NCBI GenBank assembly: GCA_027023425.1
Contig: JALVVL010000009.1
Location: forward strand, 1 to 57,803
Direction: 5' to 3'
Length of the DNA stretch: 57,803 bases
Source of the DNA: Anaerolineales bacterium
GTDB lineage: Bacteria; Chloroflexota; Anaerolineae; Anaerolineales; DRMV01
Shown piece by piece: positions 15,936-25,143 of the stretch; the first letter of the stretch is position 1, and every line of letters begins with the position of its first letter. The notes under the pieces were generated by a model, which saw only the letters and a program-made list of their open reading frames with translations, ran no database searches and was not told the DNA's origin. Position numbers and translations under genes: made by a program.

Positions 15936-16777
15936 GCCTCGGCGCGGCGGCGGACTTCTGCCTCATTCCATGGCTCTAACTCGTCGCGGTGGAATTCCTG
16001 CACACCCCCTTCGTCCAAAAGCACCAGTACCGTCTGCTTCAAGGGGTAAAGGTCAACCACTTTCCCCTCGCCGCGCGGCGTCATCACCCGTTTTTTGCGC
16101 TTAGGCAATGTCTTGGCGGCTTCGGCGTACTGCTCATACTCATACACCAAACAGCACCTCAGTCGCCCACACACGCCTGTAATTTCCGAAGGCGTGAGCG
16201 AAACGCCCTGCACCTTCGCCATCTTGATTGAAACCGGCGCAAAATCGGTCAAAAAGCGCGCACAGCACCGCTCCTCCATGCCGCAAGCGCCCATGCCGGG
16301 GAGCAAACGGGCAACATCGCGCGGCCCAAGCCTGCGAAATTCCACCTGCTTGCGGGGGAACTTGCGGGCAATGAATTGGTGCAGAGGGCGGACATCGGTC
16401 TTAGTGCTTCCCTCCGCCCCGTAAAGCACGGTGAGGAAGCGCTCATCAAAGGAAATTTCGGCTTCCACCACCTTGAGGCCCTCATAGCCCAACTCGCGCG
16501 CCTTCTGACGGGCGAAAAGCAAAGCCTCCAACTCGCGCCGGCGGAGCAAGCGGCGCAAGGTCAGGTCGCGGCCGGTCGCTTTGCGGATGATTGAGCGCCA
16601 GCCGCCCTCCGGTGGTTCAGGCGGGTCGGGCACAAGTTTCACCACCTCGCCGATTTGCGTCCCGCGGCGGCTGGGCGCAATCACAAACTCGCCCACGCCC
16701 ACCGCAGGACAACAACCGGCGTCGTAGTAGTAAACCTTGCCGACCGCGCGGAAGCGAATTCCAACAACAGTGCTCAT
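15920..16777 (-). CDS. ricT: PSP1-domain protein, RicT/YaaT-like
   Basis: 285 residues of the PSP1 family. In Bacillus subtilis RicT forms an Fe-S-containing complex with RicA and RicF that affects RNase Y and biofilm or sporulation control; that role is not assured here. Signatures include GCCPAVGVGEFVIA (about 21), GAEGSTKTDVRPLHQ (about 117), RRLGPRDVARLLPGMGACG (about 145), CCARFL and GVCGRLRCCLVYEY (about 203), giving clustered cysteines for Fe-S binding. It starts 6 bases after the mrp stop, so the two form an operon, which fits an Fe-S link. Its TGA and last few residues (about AVSAD) fall in the CGATTGACACAGATT-type repeat, so the C-terminus may have been altered by repeat insertion. 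Confidence 0.88.
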   Translation of the reverse strand: MSTVVGIRFRAVGKVYYYDAGCCPAVGVGEFVIAPSRRGTQIGEVVKLVPDPPEPPEGGWRSIIRKATGRDLTLRRLLRRRELEALLFARQKARELGYEGLKVVEAEISFDERFLTVLYGAEGSTKTDVRPLHQFIARKFPRKQVEFRRLGPRDVARLLPGMGACGMEERCCARFLTDFAPVSIKMAKVQGVSLTPSEITGVCGRLRCCLVYEYEQYAEAAKTLPKRKKRVMTPRGEGKVVDLYPLKQTVLVLLDEGGVQEFHRDELEPWNEAEVRRRAEAVSAD

Positions 16778-16783
16778 TGAGCG

Positions 16784-17863
16784 CTACTTGATCTCCAGTT
16801 GAATTGAAGAGGGGCTCTTGCCTTGCAAAGCATTGATGCTAAGTTGAGAAGCCAACCGCTCGGCGAGTTCAACAAACGCCTGCGCCACCTTTGAATCAGG
16901 GTCGGAGACCACAATCGGCACGCCTTCATCACTGCCCTCACGCACCTTCGGGTCAATCGGAATTGAGCCGAGGAAGGGCACTCCGGCATGCTCGGCAAGC
17001 GCCTTACCGCCGCCACTGCCGAAAATGTCCATGATTGTGCCGTCGGGCAGTTCAAGGTAACTCATATTTTCTACCACACCGAGCACGGGCACCTGAAGTT
17101 TCTGGAACATCTCCAGCCCGCGGCTGGCATCATCCAACGAAACCTTTTGCGGTAAGGTGACGATAACGCCGCCGGAAAGCGAAAGGCTTTGTGCAAGGCT
17201 GAGCGGCGCATCGCCCGTGCCGGGGGGCAGGTCAACAATCATGTAATCCAGTTCACCCCAGTCCACATCGCTGAGGAACTGGCGAATGGCAGAATGAAGC
17301 ATTGGGCCACGCCAAATCAGCGCCTGCCCGGGCTTCACAAGAAAGCCGATGGACATAAGTTTGACACCGTAAGCCATTGCAGGCTGAATGCGGCCATCGC
17401 GGGCAGGCGGAAGGTGGCGCACGCCCATCATGGTAGGCACGTTGGGGCCGTAGATGTCGGCGTCAATTAGGCCAACGCGCGCACCGGCTTGCGCCAGCGC
17501 AACCGCCACGTTGACGGCAACTGTGCTCTTACCAACGCCGCCCTTGCCCGAACCAATTGCAATCGCGTTGCGGATGGGCACCTTCAGCAAGCCGCGGGCG
17601 CGTCCGTCCGCTGGAACTTCGGCGTCCATCTTCACATCCACTGACTCAACGCCGGGGAGGGCTTGGACGGCCGCGCGGGCATCCGCCTCCATCTTGGATT
17701 TGAGCGGGCAGGCCGGCGTGGTCAACACAATCGTAAAACTCACCTTGCCGCCGTCTATTTTCAAGTCGCGAATCATCCCCAACGAAACCAAATCCTGCTT
17801 CAAGTCGGGATCTTCAACTTTGCTCAATGCCGCAAGGACGGCATCCTTTGTAACTTGGCTCAT
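16784..17863 (-). CDS. mrp: Mrp/NBP35-type Fe-S carrier ATPase
   Basis: 359 residues from the ATG at 17863 (AGAGGTG just upstream). The N-terminal MIP18/DUF59 domain (about 5-85, with TTPACPLK) is followed by a P-loop ATPase with deviant Walker A GSGKGGVGKST (104-114), DADIYGPN (about 136) and DLPPGTGD (about 209). The family delivers Fe-S clusters to apo-proteins, including complex I in mitochondria (Ind1). Its position just after nuoI and the CxxC protein suits such a role. Oddly, the usual CxxC that binds the bridging cluster after VVENMS is absent: the stretch reads VVENMSYLELPDGT. A TATAAT box upstream suggests its own promoter. Confidence 0.92.
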   Translation of the reverse strand: MSQVTKDAVLAALSKVEDPDLKQDLVSLGMIRDLKIDGGKVSFTIVLTTPACPLKSKMEADARAAVQALPGVESVDVKMDAEVPADGRARGLLKVPIRNAIAIGSGKGGVGKSTVAVNVAVALAQAGARVGLIDADIYGPNVPTMMGVRHLPPARDGRIQPAMAYGVKLMSIGFLVKPGQALIWRGPMLHSAIRQFLSDVDWGELDYMIVDLPPGTGDAPLSLAQSLSLSGGVIVTLPQKVSLDDASRGLEMFQKLQVPVLGVVENMSYLELPDGTIMDIFGSGGGKALAEHAGVPFLGSIPIDPKVREGSDEGVPIVVSDPDSKVAQAFVELAERLASQLSINALQGKSPSSIQLEIK

Positions 17864-17895
17864 AGCACACCTCTTTTTGTAGAGAAGAATGGTCA

Positions 17896-17901
17896 CATTA
17901 T
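17896..17901 (-). promoter_or_regulatory. -10 box upstream of mrp-ricT
   Basis: TATAAT on the minus strand, 33 bases before the mrp start. No good -35 box is seen at the usual spacing, so the promoter is only partly supported. Confidence 0.45.
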
Positions 17902-17916
17902 AACGCTGTTAGAAAA

Positions 17917-18240
17917 TCACTTCTGCTTCTGGGCAAGGAACTGCTTTACTTCCTCAGAAGCCTCTTGGTGCATTTGCAGCAACTCATCCTCATCAGCGCG
18001 CAGGCGGGCTAAAGCCTTGCGGGCGCAAACCTCACAGCCGTGAAATGCTCGTTGGCTGTCTATGGAACAGGTGTTACAGCGCACAATGCGGCTCATCATC
18101 AACACAAAGCCCAAGTGTTCAACAGAATCGGCCGGTTGCGCCTGCACCCGTTCCACCAACTGACGCCACTTTTCGCCTCGCAGGTCGCGCAGAGAGGCAA
18201 TTGCCCGCGAAGGGAAAAGCAATTCCATCTGCTCATACAT
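17917..18240 (-). CDS. small CxxC-x10-CxxC protein
   Basis: 107 residues from the ATG at 18240 (MYEQMELL). Four cysteines, C55, C58, C69 and C72 (CNTC and CEVC), are spaced like a zinc or Fe-S site. The surroundings are helical, ending in an acidic and Lys/Gln-rich tail. No family is recognised. It sits between nuoI and mrp on the same strand, so a part in complex I assembly or Fe-S handling is a guess from context only. Confidence 0.7.
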   Translation of the reverse strand: MYEQMELLFPSRAIASLRDLRGEKWRQLVERVQAQPADSVEHLGFVLMMSRIVRCNTCSIDSQRAFHGCEVCARKALARLRADEDELLQMHQEASEEVKQFLAQKQK

Positions 18241-18278
18241 AGCATACCCGCCTTGCAGCGCCGTTAACCGACGCCTAA

Positions 18279-18315
18279 AGCCAGCCCCCTCCTGAGCCAA
18301 TGAAGGGGGCTGGCT
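18279..18315. terminator. perfect 12-bp hairpin between nuoI and the CxxC gene
   Basis: AGCCAGCCCCCT (18279-18290) and AGGGGGCTGGCT (18304-18315) are perfect inverted repeats around a 13-base loop. On the minus strand only TTTA follows, so it may be a weak terminator or an RNA-stabilising stem at the end of the nuo transcript. Confidence 0.6.
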
Positions 18316-18338
18316 CAAAAAGCGAAGAAGTTTGGTGC

Positions 18339-19010
18339 TTAGGATTCGTTGTCTTTCTTTTTGGGTGGAGTAGCGGTTTTCTTGCGCGCCGCCATGCGCT
18401 TAGCCCGCGCCTCTGCCGCCTTACGCTTGGCTTCCTCTGCCTGCCGCTTTGCCTCTTCCTCACGGGCATAGTTCAACGGGCGGATTTGCGCATAGTACGA
18501 AGCAGGCTTGAGCAACCGCTCTTTGTTGAGGATGTTATCCTTGTGGCGGTCGTAAGTAGCCAGTTCGTAGTCATGGTCCATCTTGATTGAATCAAACGGG
18601 CAGTATTCCGCGCACAACCCACAGTTCATGCACATATCAATGTCAATGTAAAATTCTTCCGAACGCGGAACAGGACGCCCCGTCTTGGGGTTGGTAGCGC
18701 GCTTGATCCAAATGCACTGAGCGGGGCAGACTTTTGTGCAGATACCGCAGGCGGTGCATCGGTCTTTGCGCTCACCGTTGGGGCCTTCGTCATACACCAA
18801 GAAAGGCACAAAGCGAAATTCCTCAGGGACGGGCAGTTTTTCTTCCGGATACTGCACCGTGAAAATGCCCTTCACCTCTGCGCTTTGGCGGTAACGAATG
18901 CCCTCTTCGGTGTAATAGCGCTTTTTGCCGCGCTTGAAATCGTCAATGTAAGTGTCAAGCATACGCTTGAAAGTTACGGCTAAGCCTTTGAGAATACCGG
19001 TTCCGTCCAT
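18339..19010 (-). CDS. nuoI: NADH-quinone oxidoreductase subunit I
   Basis: 223 residues. Two 4Fe-4S motifs are complete: CTACGICTKVCP (about 86-97) and CMNCGLCAEYCP (about 127-138). They carry clusters N6a/N6b, passing electrons toward NuoB. The C-terminus (about 185-223) is a Lys/Ala/Glu-rich extension beyond the usual length. It follows nuoCD by 12 bases, forming the operon nuoB-nuoCD-nuoI. Confidence 0.95.
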   Translation of the reverse strand: MDGTGILKGLAVTFKRMLDTYIDDFKRGKKRYYTEEGIRYRQSAEVKGIFTVQYPEEKLPVPEEFRFVPFLVYDEGPNGERKDRCTACGICTKVCPAQCIWIKRATNPKTGRPVPRSEEFYIDIDMCMNCGLCAEYCPFDSIKMDHDYELATYDRHKDNILNKERLLKPASYYAQIRPLNYAREEEAKRQAEEAKRKAAEARAKRMAARKKTATPPKKKDNES

Positions 19011-19022
19011 TGGTTCACTCCG

Positions 19023-20765
<1,743 letters not shown>

Positions 20766-20779
20766 CGGAATCACTCCAC

Positions 20780-21445
20780 TTACGCTGACTGCGCGGATTC
20801 GGCGGCTGTAGCGGCTTGTGCTTCGGCTTCAGCCTTTTTGAGGGTGTATTCGCGGATTTTGTCGTAGTCGCGCGGGTCCATAATGTCGGGCCCCAGCACA
20901 GGGATGGGGATTTCCTTCCCCGCCTCGCGGTACACCTCTTTGATGGATTGCTTATCCACCTTTTGCTGAAGTTTCATCAAGCCGTAAATCAAAGCCTGCG
21001 GGGTGGGCGGGCAACCGGGGATGTAAACGTCCACCGGCAGGTATTTATCAATGCCCGAAACGACGTTGTAGCCCTCTTTGAACGGGCCACCGCCCGAGGC
21101 GCAAGCGCCCATCGCCACCACATATTTCGGGTCAGCCATCTGGTTGTAAAGGCGGACTACCTGTGGCAGCATTTTCTTGGTTACCGTGCCGGCCACAATC
21201 ATCACGTCGGCCTGACGGGGGCTGGAGCGCATAACCTCCATGCCGAAGCGGGCAAAGTCAAAGCGCGCCGCCGCCGTACAAATCATTTCAATGGCGCAGC
21301 ACGCCAGCCCAAACATCATCGGCCAGAGGGAATTCCGCCGCCCCCAGTTGTAAATGCGGTCAAGCGTGGTGATGGCGACCGTCCCCTGTAGTTCTTCGGG
21401 AATTTTGTCCTTGTATTCGGGGGAGTTCAGGTCATCGGTGCTCAT
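20780..21445 (-). CDS. nuoB: NADH-quinone oxidoreductase subunit B
   Basis: 221 residues. The ATG at 21445 is preferred because AGGAG lies 9 bases upstream, while the in-frame ATG at 21454 directly abuts the AGGAG. Cys ligands of cluster N2 are present: [17 protein letters not shown] and [12 protein letters not shown]. The C-terminus is extended with an Ala/Glu-rich tail. It is first in the nuoB-nuoCD-nuoI operon; nuoA, its usual neighbour, is missing upstream, where only repeats are found. Confidence 0.95.
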   Translation of the reverse strand: MSTDDLNSPEYKDKIPEELQGTVAITTLDRIYNWGRRNSLWPMMFGLACCAIEMICTAAARFDFARFGMEVMRSSPRQADVMIVAGTVTKKMLPQVVRLYNQMADPKYVVAMGACASGGGPFKEGYNVVSGIDKYLPVDVYIPGCPPTPQALIYGLMKLQQKVDKQSIKEVYREAGKEIPIPVLGPDIMDPRDYDKIREYTLKKAEAEAQAATAAESAQSA

Positions 21446-21529
21446 GTTCACCATCTCCTTTGGATGTGATTACCAACCTTGCAACCCTGACGGGCAGGGC
21501 AAATGCCAAAAGCATCTGTTCAGCCTCAA

Positions 21530-21700
21530 AGGGAAAAACCACAGATTACACAGATTATCACAGAAGACACAGAAATTTGCTTTGCGGCCTTTGCTTTCTC
21601 TGCCACTTTGCGTTACCGTCTGGAGGATGGCTTCGCCGCCTACGGCGGCTCGCCATGACACGAAAACGACCGCTTCTACGGGCAACTGTTAAGTCCCGTA
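21530..21700. repeat. family C words and partial family A element
   Basis: CCACAGATTACACAGATTATCACAG and CAGAAGACACAGAAATTTG words (about 21537-21580) are followed by GGAGGATGGCTTCGCCGCCTACGG and a right end resembling family A (ATGACACGAAAACG...GCAACTGTTAAGTCC). The rest of 21446-21529 shows no gene. Confidence 0.7.
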
Positions 21701-21701
21701 A

Positions 21702-21920
21702 TTAACTCACCACCAACCTATCAAGCCATTCACGATAAATATCCATCAAAATCTCATCGTTAGCCAAAGCGGGGTCGTCGTCAAAATCAGGTAGAGCGAG
21801 AACCCAGCGGTAAATTTGCTCCAACGACACCTCTGCCAAATCCTGCAAAGGGTAGCGCTCTTGTAGCGCATCAACAATAGCGTAGGTCGCTTCCCACGTC
21901 AGAGGCTCAATTTCCGACAT
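21702..21920 (-). CDS. iscX: IscX-like iron-sulfur assembly protein
   Basis: 72 residues matching the IscX/YfhJ family in length and in the key acidic motif LPDFDDDPALANDEIL (about 42-57; E. coli has LEDFDDDPQASNEKIL), with the preceding Trp (YRWVLALP) and the final EWLDRL. IscX binds iron and IscS and tunes Fe-S cluster assembly. GGAG lies about 6 bases before the ATG. No isc or suf genes are adjacent, so it is an orphan here, although Mrp and complex I genes lie nearby. Confidence 0.85.
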   Translation of the reverse strand: MSEIEPLTWEATYAIVDALQERYPLQDLAEVSLEQIYRWVLALPDFDDDPALANDEILMDIYREWLDRLVVS

Positions 21921-22040
21921 TTTTTACTCCGGCACAGCACGGTGAGCATTATACCCCCTTTTAGAGCCAAATTTAGCCAAATTTGTTTTGCGAAATCAAA
22001 CCTGACGGGTGTCATTATGCAAACGATTTTTTGCGTAATA

Positions 22041-22757
22041 CTAAGGGGCAAGCGGGCGTTTGGAGGGTATGCCCGCTCGGCGAGGGTAGCGCGCGGGCGT
22101 CGGGGCCACTTTGCGCACGAGCACAAGGTAACGCACCTCAGTTATGTGTGGCAATTCCACCTTTTGGACTTTTTCCAAAGAGCCGCCAAGCACACCGACG
22201 GCATATCGCGCCGCCTGCGCTTCCTGCGGGGCTGTTTCACCTTTTTGCGCCACCATTATCCCGCCCAAGCGCACCAGCGGCAAGAGATACTCGGCGAGGA
22301 CAGGCAAGCGCGCTACGGCGCGCGCCACCGCCACATCGTAGGCTTCGCGGTGCTCATCCTGCCTGCCAATCTCCTCGGCACGCGCGTGCAAAAACTCCAC
22401 TCCATCAAGCCCCAATTCCGCCGCAACGTGCTCGCAAAAGTTCAACTTCTTGCCCACCGCCTCCACCAAAGTTAGCCGCATCTGCGGGCAGGCAATTTTG
22501 AGCACCAAGCCGGGGAAGCCCGCCCCTGTGCCCACATCCACAACACGCTTGCCGTTTAGGCAACCCGTCACCGTGAGCACGCTCAATGAGTCCAAGAGAT
22601 GCTTGACACGCACGTCCTCCGGCGTGCGGATGGCGGTAAGGTTCATGCGCTCGTTCCAACGCAGAAGTTCCGCGCCATACCACTCCAGCGCGGCTTCTTG
22701 CTCAGCGCTGAGGTGCAAGCCAAGCCATTGCTCTGCCATTTGCGAAAGGGATTCCAC
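22041..22757 (-). CDS. rsmG: 16S rRNA (guanine-527-N7)-methyltransferase
   Basis: About 238 residues. It has the family N-terminus (LEWYGAELLRWNERMNLTAI), SAM-binding VVDVGTGAGFPGLVLKI (about 72-88), ARAEEIG and ARAVARLPVL, typical of RsmG, which methylates G527 in the 530 loop; loss in other species gives low-level streptomycin resistance. The start is uncertain: GTG at 22757 has GAGG 5 bases upstream, and an alternative TTG at 22778 has no clear site. A terminator separates it from infA, so it needs read-through or its own promoter. The basic Pro/Arg tail (about 218-238) is unusual. Confidence 0.92.
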   Translation of the reverse strand: MESLSQMAEQWLGLHLSAEQEAALEWYGAELLRWNERMNLTAIRTPEDVRVKHLLDSLSVLTVTGCLNGKRVVDVGTGAGFPGLVLKIACPQMRLTLVEAVGKKLNFCEHVAAELGLDGVEFLHARAEEIGRQDEHREAYDVAVARAVARLPVLAEYLLPLVRLGGIMVAQKGETAPQEAQAARYAVGVLGGSLEKVQKVELPHITEVRYLVLVRKVAPTPARYPRRAGIPSKRPLAP

Positions 22758-22780
22758 AATGCCCTCGTTGCTCACCAAAG

Positions 22781-22812
22781 AAAAACAGCCCCCGCGTGCG
22801 GAGGGCTGTTTG
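22781..22812 (-). terminator. intrinsic terminator of rpsU-infA
   Basis: AAACAGCCC and GGGCTGTTT arms (about 22784-22811) with an inner CCGC/GCGG form a hairpin followed on the minus strand by TTTTTCTTT. It lies 38 bases after the infA stop and just before rsmG. Confidence 0.8.
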
Positions 22813-22849
22813 CAACTACAGTTGCAGACACGAAGTCGCCGAACGGAAG

Positions 22850-23104
22850 TCAGGCAGACTGCGCATTTTCGCCACTCTGCGGGCGGGCGCGTTTATAGCG
22901 GTAAACTATGCGTCCGCGGCTCAAATCATAGGGGGACATTTCCACACGCACCCTATCCCCGAGCAAAATGCGGATGTAATACTTGCGCATCTTGCCCGAA
23001 AGATAAGCCAAAATTTCATGGCCATTATCAAGTTTCACCCTGAATTGGGTGCCGGGCAAAGCCTCAACGACGGTACCTTCAACTTCAATTTTATCTTCTG
23101 CCAT
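22850..23104 (-). CDS. infA: translation initiation factor IF-1
   Basis: 84 residues with the S1-like OB fold typical of IF-1 ([56 protein letters not shown]), which binds the ribosomal A site during initiation. A 12-residue polar tail ([12 protein letters not shown]) extends past the usual end. It is co-transcribed after rpsU (24-base gap), away from the large ribosomal protein operon where infA often sits. Confidence 0.96.
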   Translation of the reverse strand: MAEDKIEVEGTVVEALPGTQFRVKLDNGHEILAYLSGKMRKYYIRILLGDRVRVEMSPYDLSRGRIVYRYKRARPQSGENAQSA

Positions 23105-23128
23105 AACTTCCTCCGAGCGATAAACCCG

Positions 23129-23344
23129 TTAGCGGCCCTTGTGCCGCTCTTGCGCTTTGCGCATACGGCGGCGCATCCGGCGAATAGCCTTTTTCTTCTG
23201 CATACGGCGCAGTTCGCTGGGCGAAACATACCACCGCTTACGCCGCACTGCGCTCAGGATGCCGCTCTTGGCAACCTGCTTACGAAAGCGCTTCAGCAAC
23301 TGCTCCGGCGACTCATTCGGTCGCAACATCACGGTAACCGGCAA
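23129..23344 (-). CDS. rpsU: 30S ribosomal protein S21
   Basis: 71 residues starting at TTG (23344), preceded by GGAGG with a 7-base gap. This start gives (M)PVTVMLRPNESPEQLLKRF, matching the usual S21 N-terminus, whereas the GTG three codons earlier overlaps the ribosome-binding site. The rest is highly basic (KKKAIRRMRRRMRKAQERHKGR). It heads an rpsU-infA operon with a structured leader carrying a short ORF and a terminator-like hairpin. Confidence 0.95.
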   Translation of the reverse strand: MPVTVMLRPNESPEQLLKRFRKQVAKSGILSAVRRKRWYVSPSELRRMQKKKAIRRMRRRMRKAQERHKGR

Positions 23345-23386
23345 AGGTCTCACCTCCCTTCTATTTTAGGATTGCGCCCGAGGCTC

Positions 23387-23423
23387 AACAAAAAAACTCG
23401 GCGCGCCTGCGCGTCGCCGAGTT
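23387..23423 (-). promoter_or_regulatory. terminator-like hairpin in the rpsU leader (possible attenuator)
   Basis: On the minus strand AACTCGGCG (23423-23415) pairs with CGCCGAGTT (23403-23395), followed by a run of about seven T. It lies downstream of the leader promoter and upstream of rpsU, so it could stop transcription before the operon. A weaker upstream pairing (CTGAG with CTCAG near 23461-23491) might compete. Regulation is inferred from arrangement only. Confidence 0.6.
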
Positions 23424-23436
23424 TGCCTTGCTTTTG

Positions 23437-23457
23437 TCAAAGCATTTTGAGCCTCAT
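23437..23457 (-). other. possible 6-codon leader ORF upstream of rpsU
   Basis: ATG AGG CTC AAA ATG CTT TGA encodes MRLKML, with AGGAG about 10 bases upstream, between the promoter and the attenuator-like hairpin. Short ORFs of this kind often sense translation, but chance occurrence cannot be excluded. Confidence 0.4.
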
Positions 23458-23511
23458 GGCAAAAATTCTCCTGAGAAAGACCTCAGCCTCAGTTCCGCAG
23501 ACGCAAGGGCA

Positions 23512-23540
23512 ATTATACATCAAAAACGCGCGATGCGCAA
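23512..23540 (-). promoter_or_regulatory. promoter of rpsU-infA
   Basis: TTGCGC (23540-23535) and TATAAT (23517-23512) on the minus strand are 17 bases apart. This predicts a leader of about 160 bases before rpsU. Confidence 0.7.
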
Positions 23541-23598
23541 AAACTTCGCGCCCTAACAACGCCGGGAAGCACTTTCACAACCTCGCGGCAATCACTGT

Positions 23599-23604
23599 TA
23601 TAAT
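23599..23604 (+). promoter_or_regulatory. -10 box giving a probably leaderless L,D-transpeptidase mRNA
   Basis: TATAAT ends 7 bases before the ATG at 23612, so transcription should start at or next to the start codon. A weak TTCACA lies about 19 bases upstream. Confidence 0.55.
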
Positions 23605-23611
23605 CCCCACC

Positions 23612-24814
23612 ATGAGGAAAAAACTGGCAATCCTCGGCGCGGCACTAATGCTTTTGCTGTTGGTGGGCCTCCCGGCAAAGGCATTTGCGGCCGCGCCAAC
23701 ACCAACGCCCACCATCACTCCCACCGCATCTCCAAGCCCAACGCCCGCGCCCGACGTGGTGCTTTGCGAACCCGGCGTTTTCCCGCAAAATTATGCCGCG
23801 GATTGCACCGTAGCGGGCGCGGCGGCATATCTCAGCCGCATGGCGGCTTTGGGCTACTTTTACCCGCCCGACCCACCGCCGGCAACCCCATTGCCTAAGT
23901 CGTGGTTTGCCATACCCGGCAAGTGGCGCTACGCGCGCGTGCTCAAAGACGGTGAACGGAGCGTCTACGGCAGCCTTGACGACGCCATCCACAACAAACA
24001 CCCTAACCACTTGCCAAAAGGCTTTGTTTTCGTGTCCTACGAGGCTGTTGTTTACCGCAACCACAAACTCTACTACCGCATAGATGAAGCAGGCCGTTGG
24101 ATGCGCCGGAACGACTTGGCGGTAGTAACCCCGTCGCAATTTCGCGGCGTTCTGGTGAAAGGAACCCCATCCCACCCCTTCGGCTGGATGGTAGCCTCGG
24201 TGCCCACAAAGCGCACCCCCGGCCTACGCTGGAAGGATTACACCCATCACAAAATGCACCGCTACGAAATCATCCAAGTCTACGACCAGAAAAAAGCCAA
24301 CGGAACCACTTGGTACATGATTGCGCCCGACGAATGGGTGGCGCAACGCTTTGTGGGATTGGTCTTCCCGCGGAAAAAGCCGCCCTCCGGCGTAACCGGC
24401 GGCCGTTGGATTGAAGTGAACTTGTTTGAGCAGACGCTCGCGGTCTACGATAATTACAAACTCGTCTTCGCGACACTGGTTTCTACCGGGCACGCGCCGT
24501 TTTGGACTCACCCCGGCCTCTTTCGCATTTACAAAAAACTCAAAACCACGCTAATGCGCGGCGCATTTGAAGCCGACCGCTCCGACTACTATTCGCTGGA
24601 AGACGTGCCGTGGACGATGTACTACGACGACACGCGCGCCCTCCACGGCGCATACTGGCACGACTTTTTCGGCTACCCCACCTCGCACGGTTGCGTGAAT
24701 TTGAGCATTGCCGACGCCCATTGGCTTTACGAATGGAGCAAAGTGGGCGATTGGGTGTATGTTTACGACCCATCGGGTAAAACCCCGACCGACGCCGAGG
24801 GCGGTGGGCCGTGA
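23612..24814 (+). CDS. secreted L,D-transpeptidase (YkuD family)
   Basis: 400 residues from the ATG at 23612, chosen for its signal peptide (MRKKLAILGAALMLLLLVG, cleavage after AFA near 26). A Thr/Pro/Ala-rich linker (about 28-50) leads to an unassigned middle region and the YkuD catalytic domain (about 270-385) with GRWIEVNLFEQTLAVYD, ALHGAYWHD and the active-site motif SHGCVNLS (Cys at about 368). Such enzymes cross-link peptidoglycan or attach proteins in the envelope. There is no ribosome-binding site, and the TATAAT box just upstream suggests a leaderless message. An upstream in-frame extension to 22796 crosses rpsU and infA on the other strand and is rejected. Confidence 0.9.
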   Translation: MRKKLAILGAALMLLLLVGLPAKAFAAAPTPTPTITPTASPSPTPAPDVVLCEPGVFPQNYAADCTVAGAAAYLSRMAALGYFYPPDPPPATPLPKSWFAIPGKWRYARVLKDGERSVYGSLDDAIHNKHPNHLPKGFVFVSYEAVVYRNHKLYYRIDEAGRWMRRNDLAVVTPSQFRGVLVKGTPSHPFGWMVASVPTKRTPGLRWKDYTHHKMHRYEIIQVYDQKKANGTTWYMIAPDEWVAQRFVGLVFPRKKPPSGVTGGRWIEVNLFEQTLAVYDNYKLVFATLVSTGHAPFWTHPGLFRIYKKLKTTLMRGAFEADRSDYYSLEDVPWTMYYDDTRALHGAYWHDFFGYPTSHGCVNLSIADAHWLYEWSKVGDWVYVYDPSGKTPTDAEGGGP

Positions 24815-24837
24815 AAATCGGGAGCACTAAAAGATTG

Positions 24838-24965
24838 TTGGGAAACGCCTTACTTCGCCCTCACCCCTCAAGCCGCCTAACGGCGGCTTTCTCCCCTCTC
24901 CCAGTGGGAGAGGGGAGAAACGGCGAGCGCAGCGAGCCAAAGTGGGGTGAGGGCTGGATGAGGCT
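24838..24965. repeat. palindromic dispersed element (CTCTCCCAGTGGGAGAG type)
   Basis: CGCCCTCACCCC...GGGGTGAGGGC flanks form inverted repeats around CCCCTCTCCCAGTGGGAGAGG. It is related to 13968-14100. The rest of 24815-25143 shows TATAAT (25049-25054) and no gene. Confidence 0.75.
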
Positions 24966-25048
24966 TCTACACCTGTGAGCACCTGTTTCAACACATCTTT
25001 AGTGCTCCCTGAAAATCCGCGGCTGACCGCCCCAAAAGCGCCATTTGG

Positions 25049-25054
25049 TATAAT
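25049..25054 (+). promoter_or_regulatory. -10 box upstream of gyrA
   Basis: TATAAT lies 89 bases before the gyrA ATG. No strong -35 box is seen at 16-18 bases, so this is a partial call. Confidence 0.45.
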
Positions 25055-25143
25055 TACACAACAAACAATCACTTACCGCCGCCCGCCCTGCTCCCTGTGG
25101 GCGGGCGTTGTTTGCAAAATGCCATCTAAGGACAAGCCAAAGC

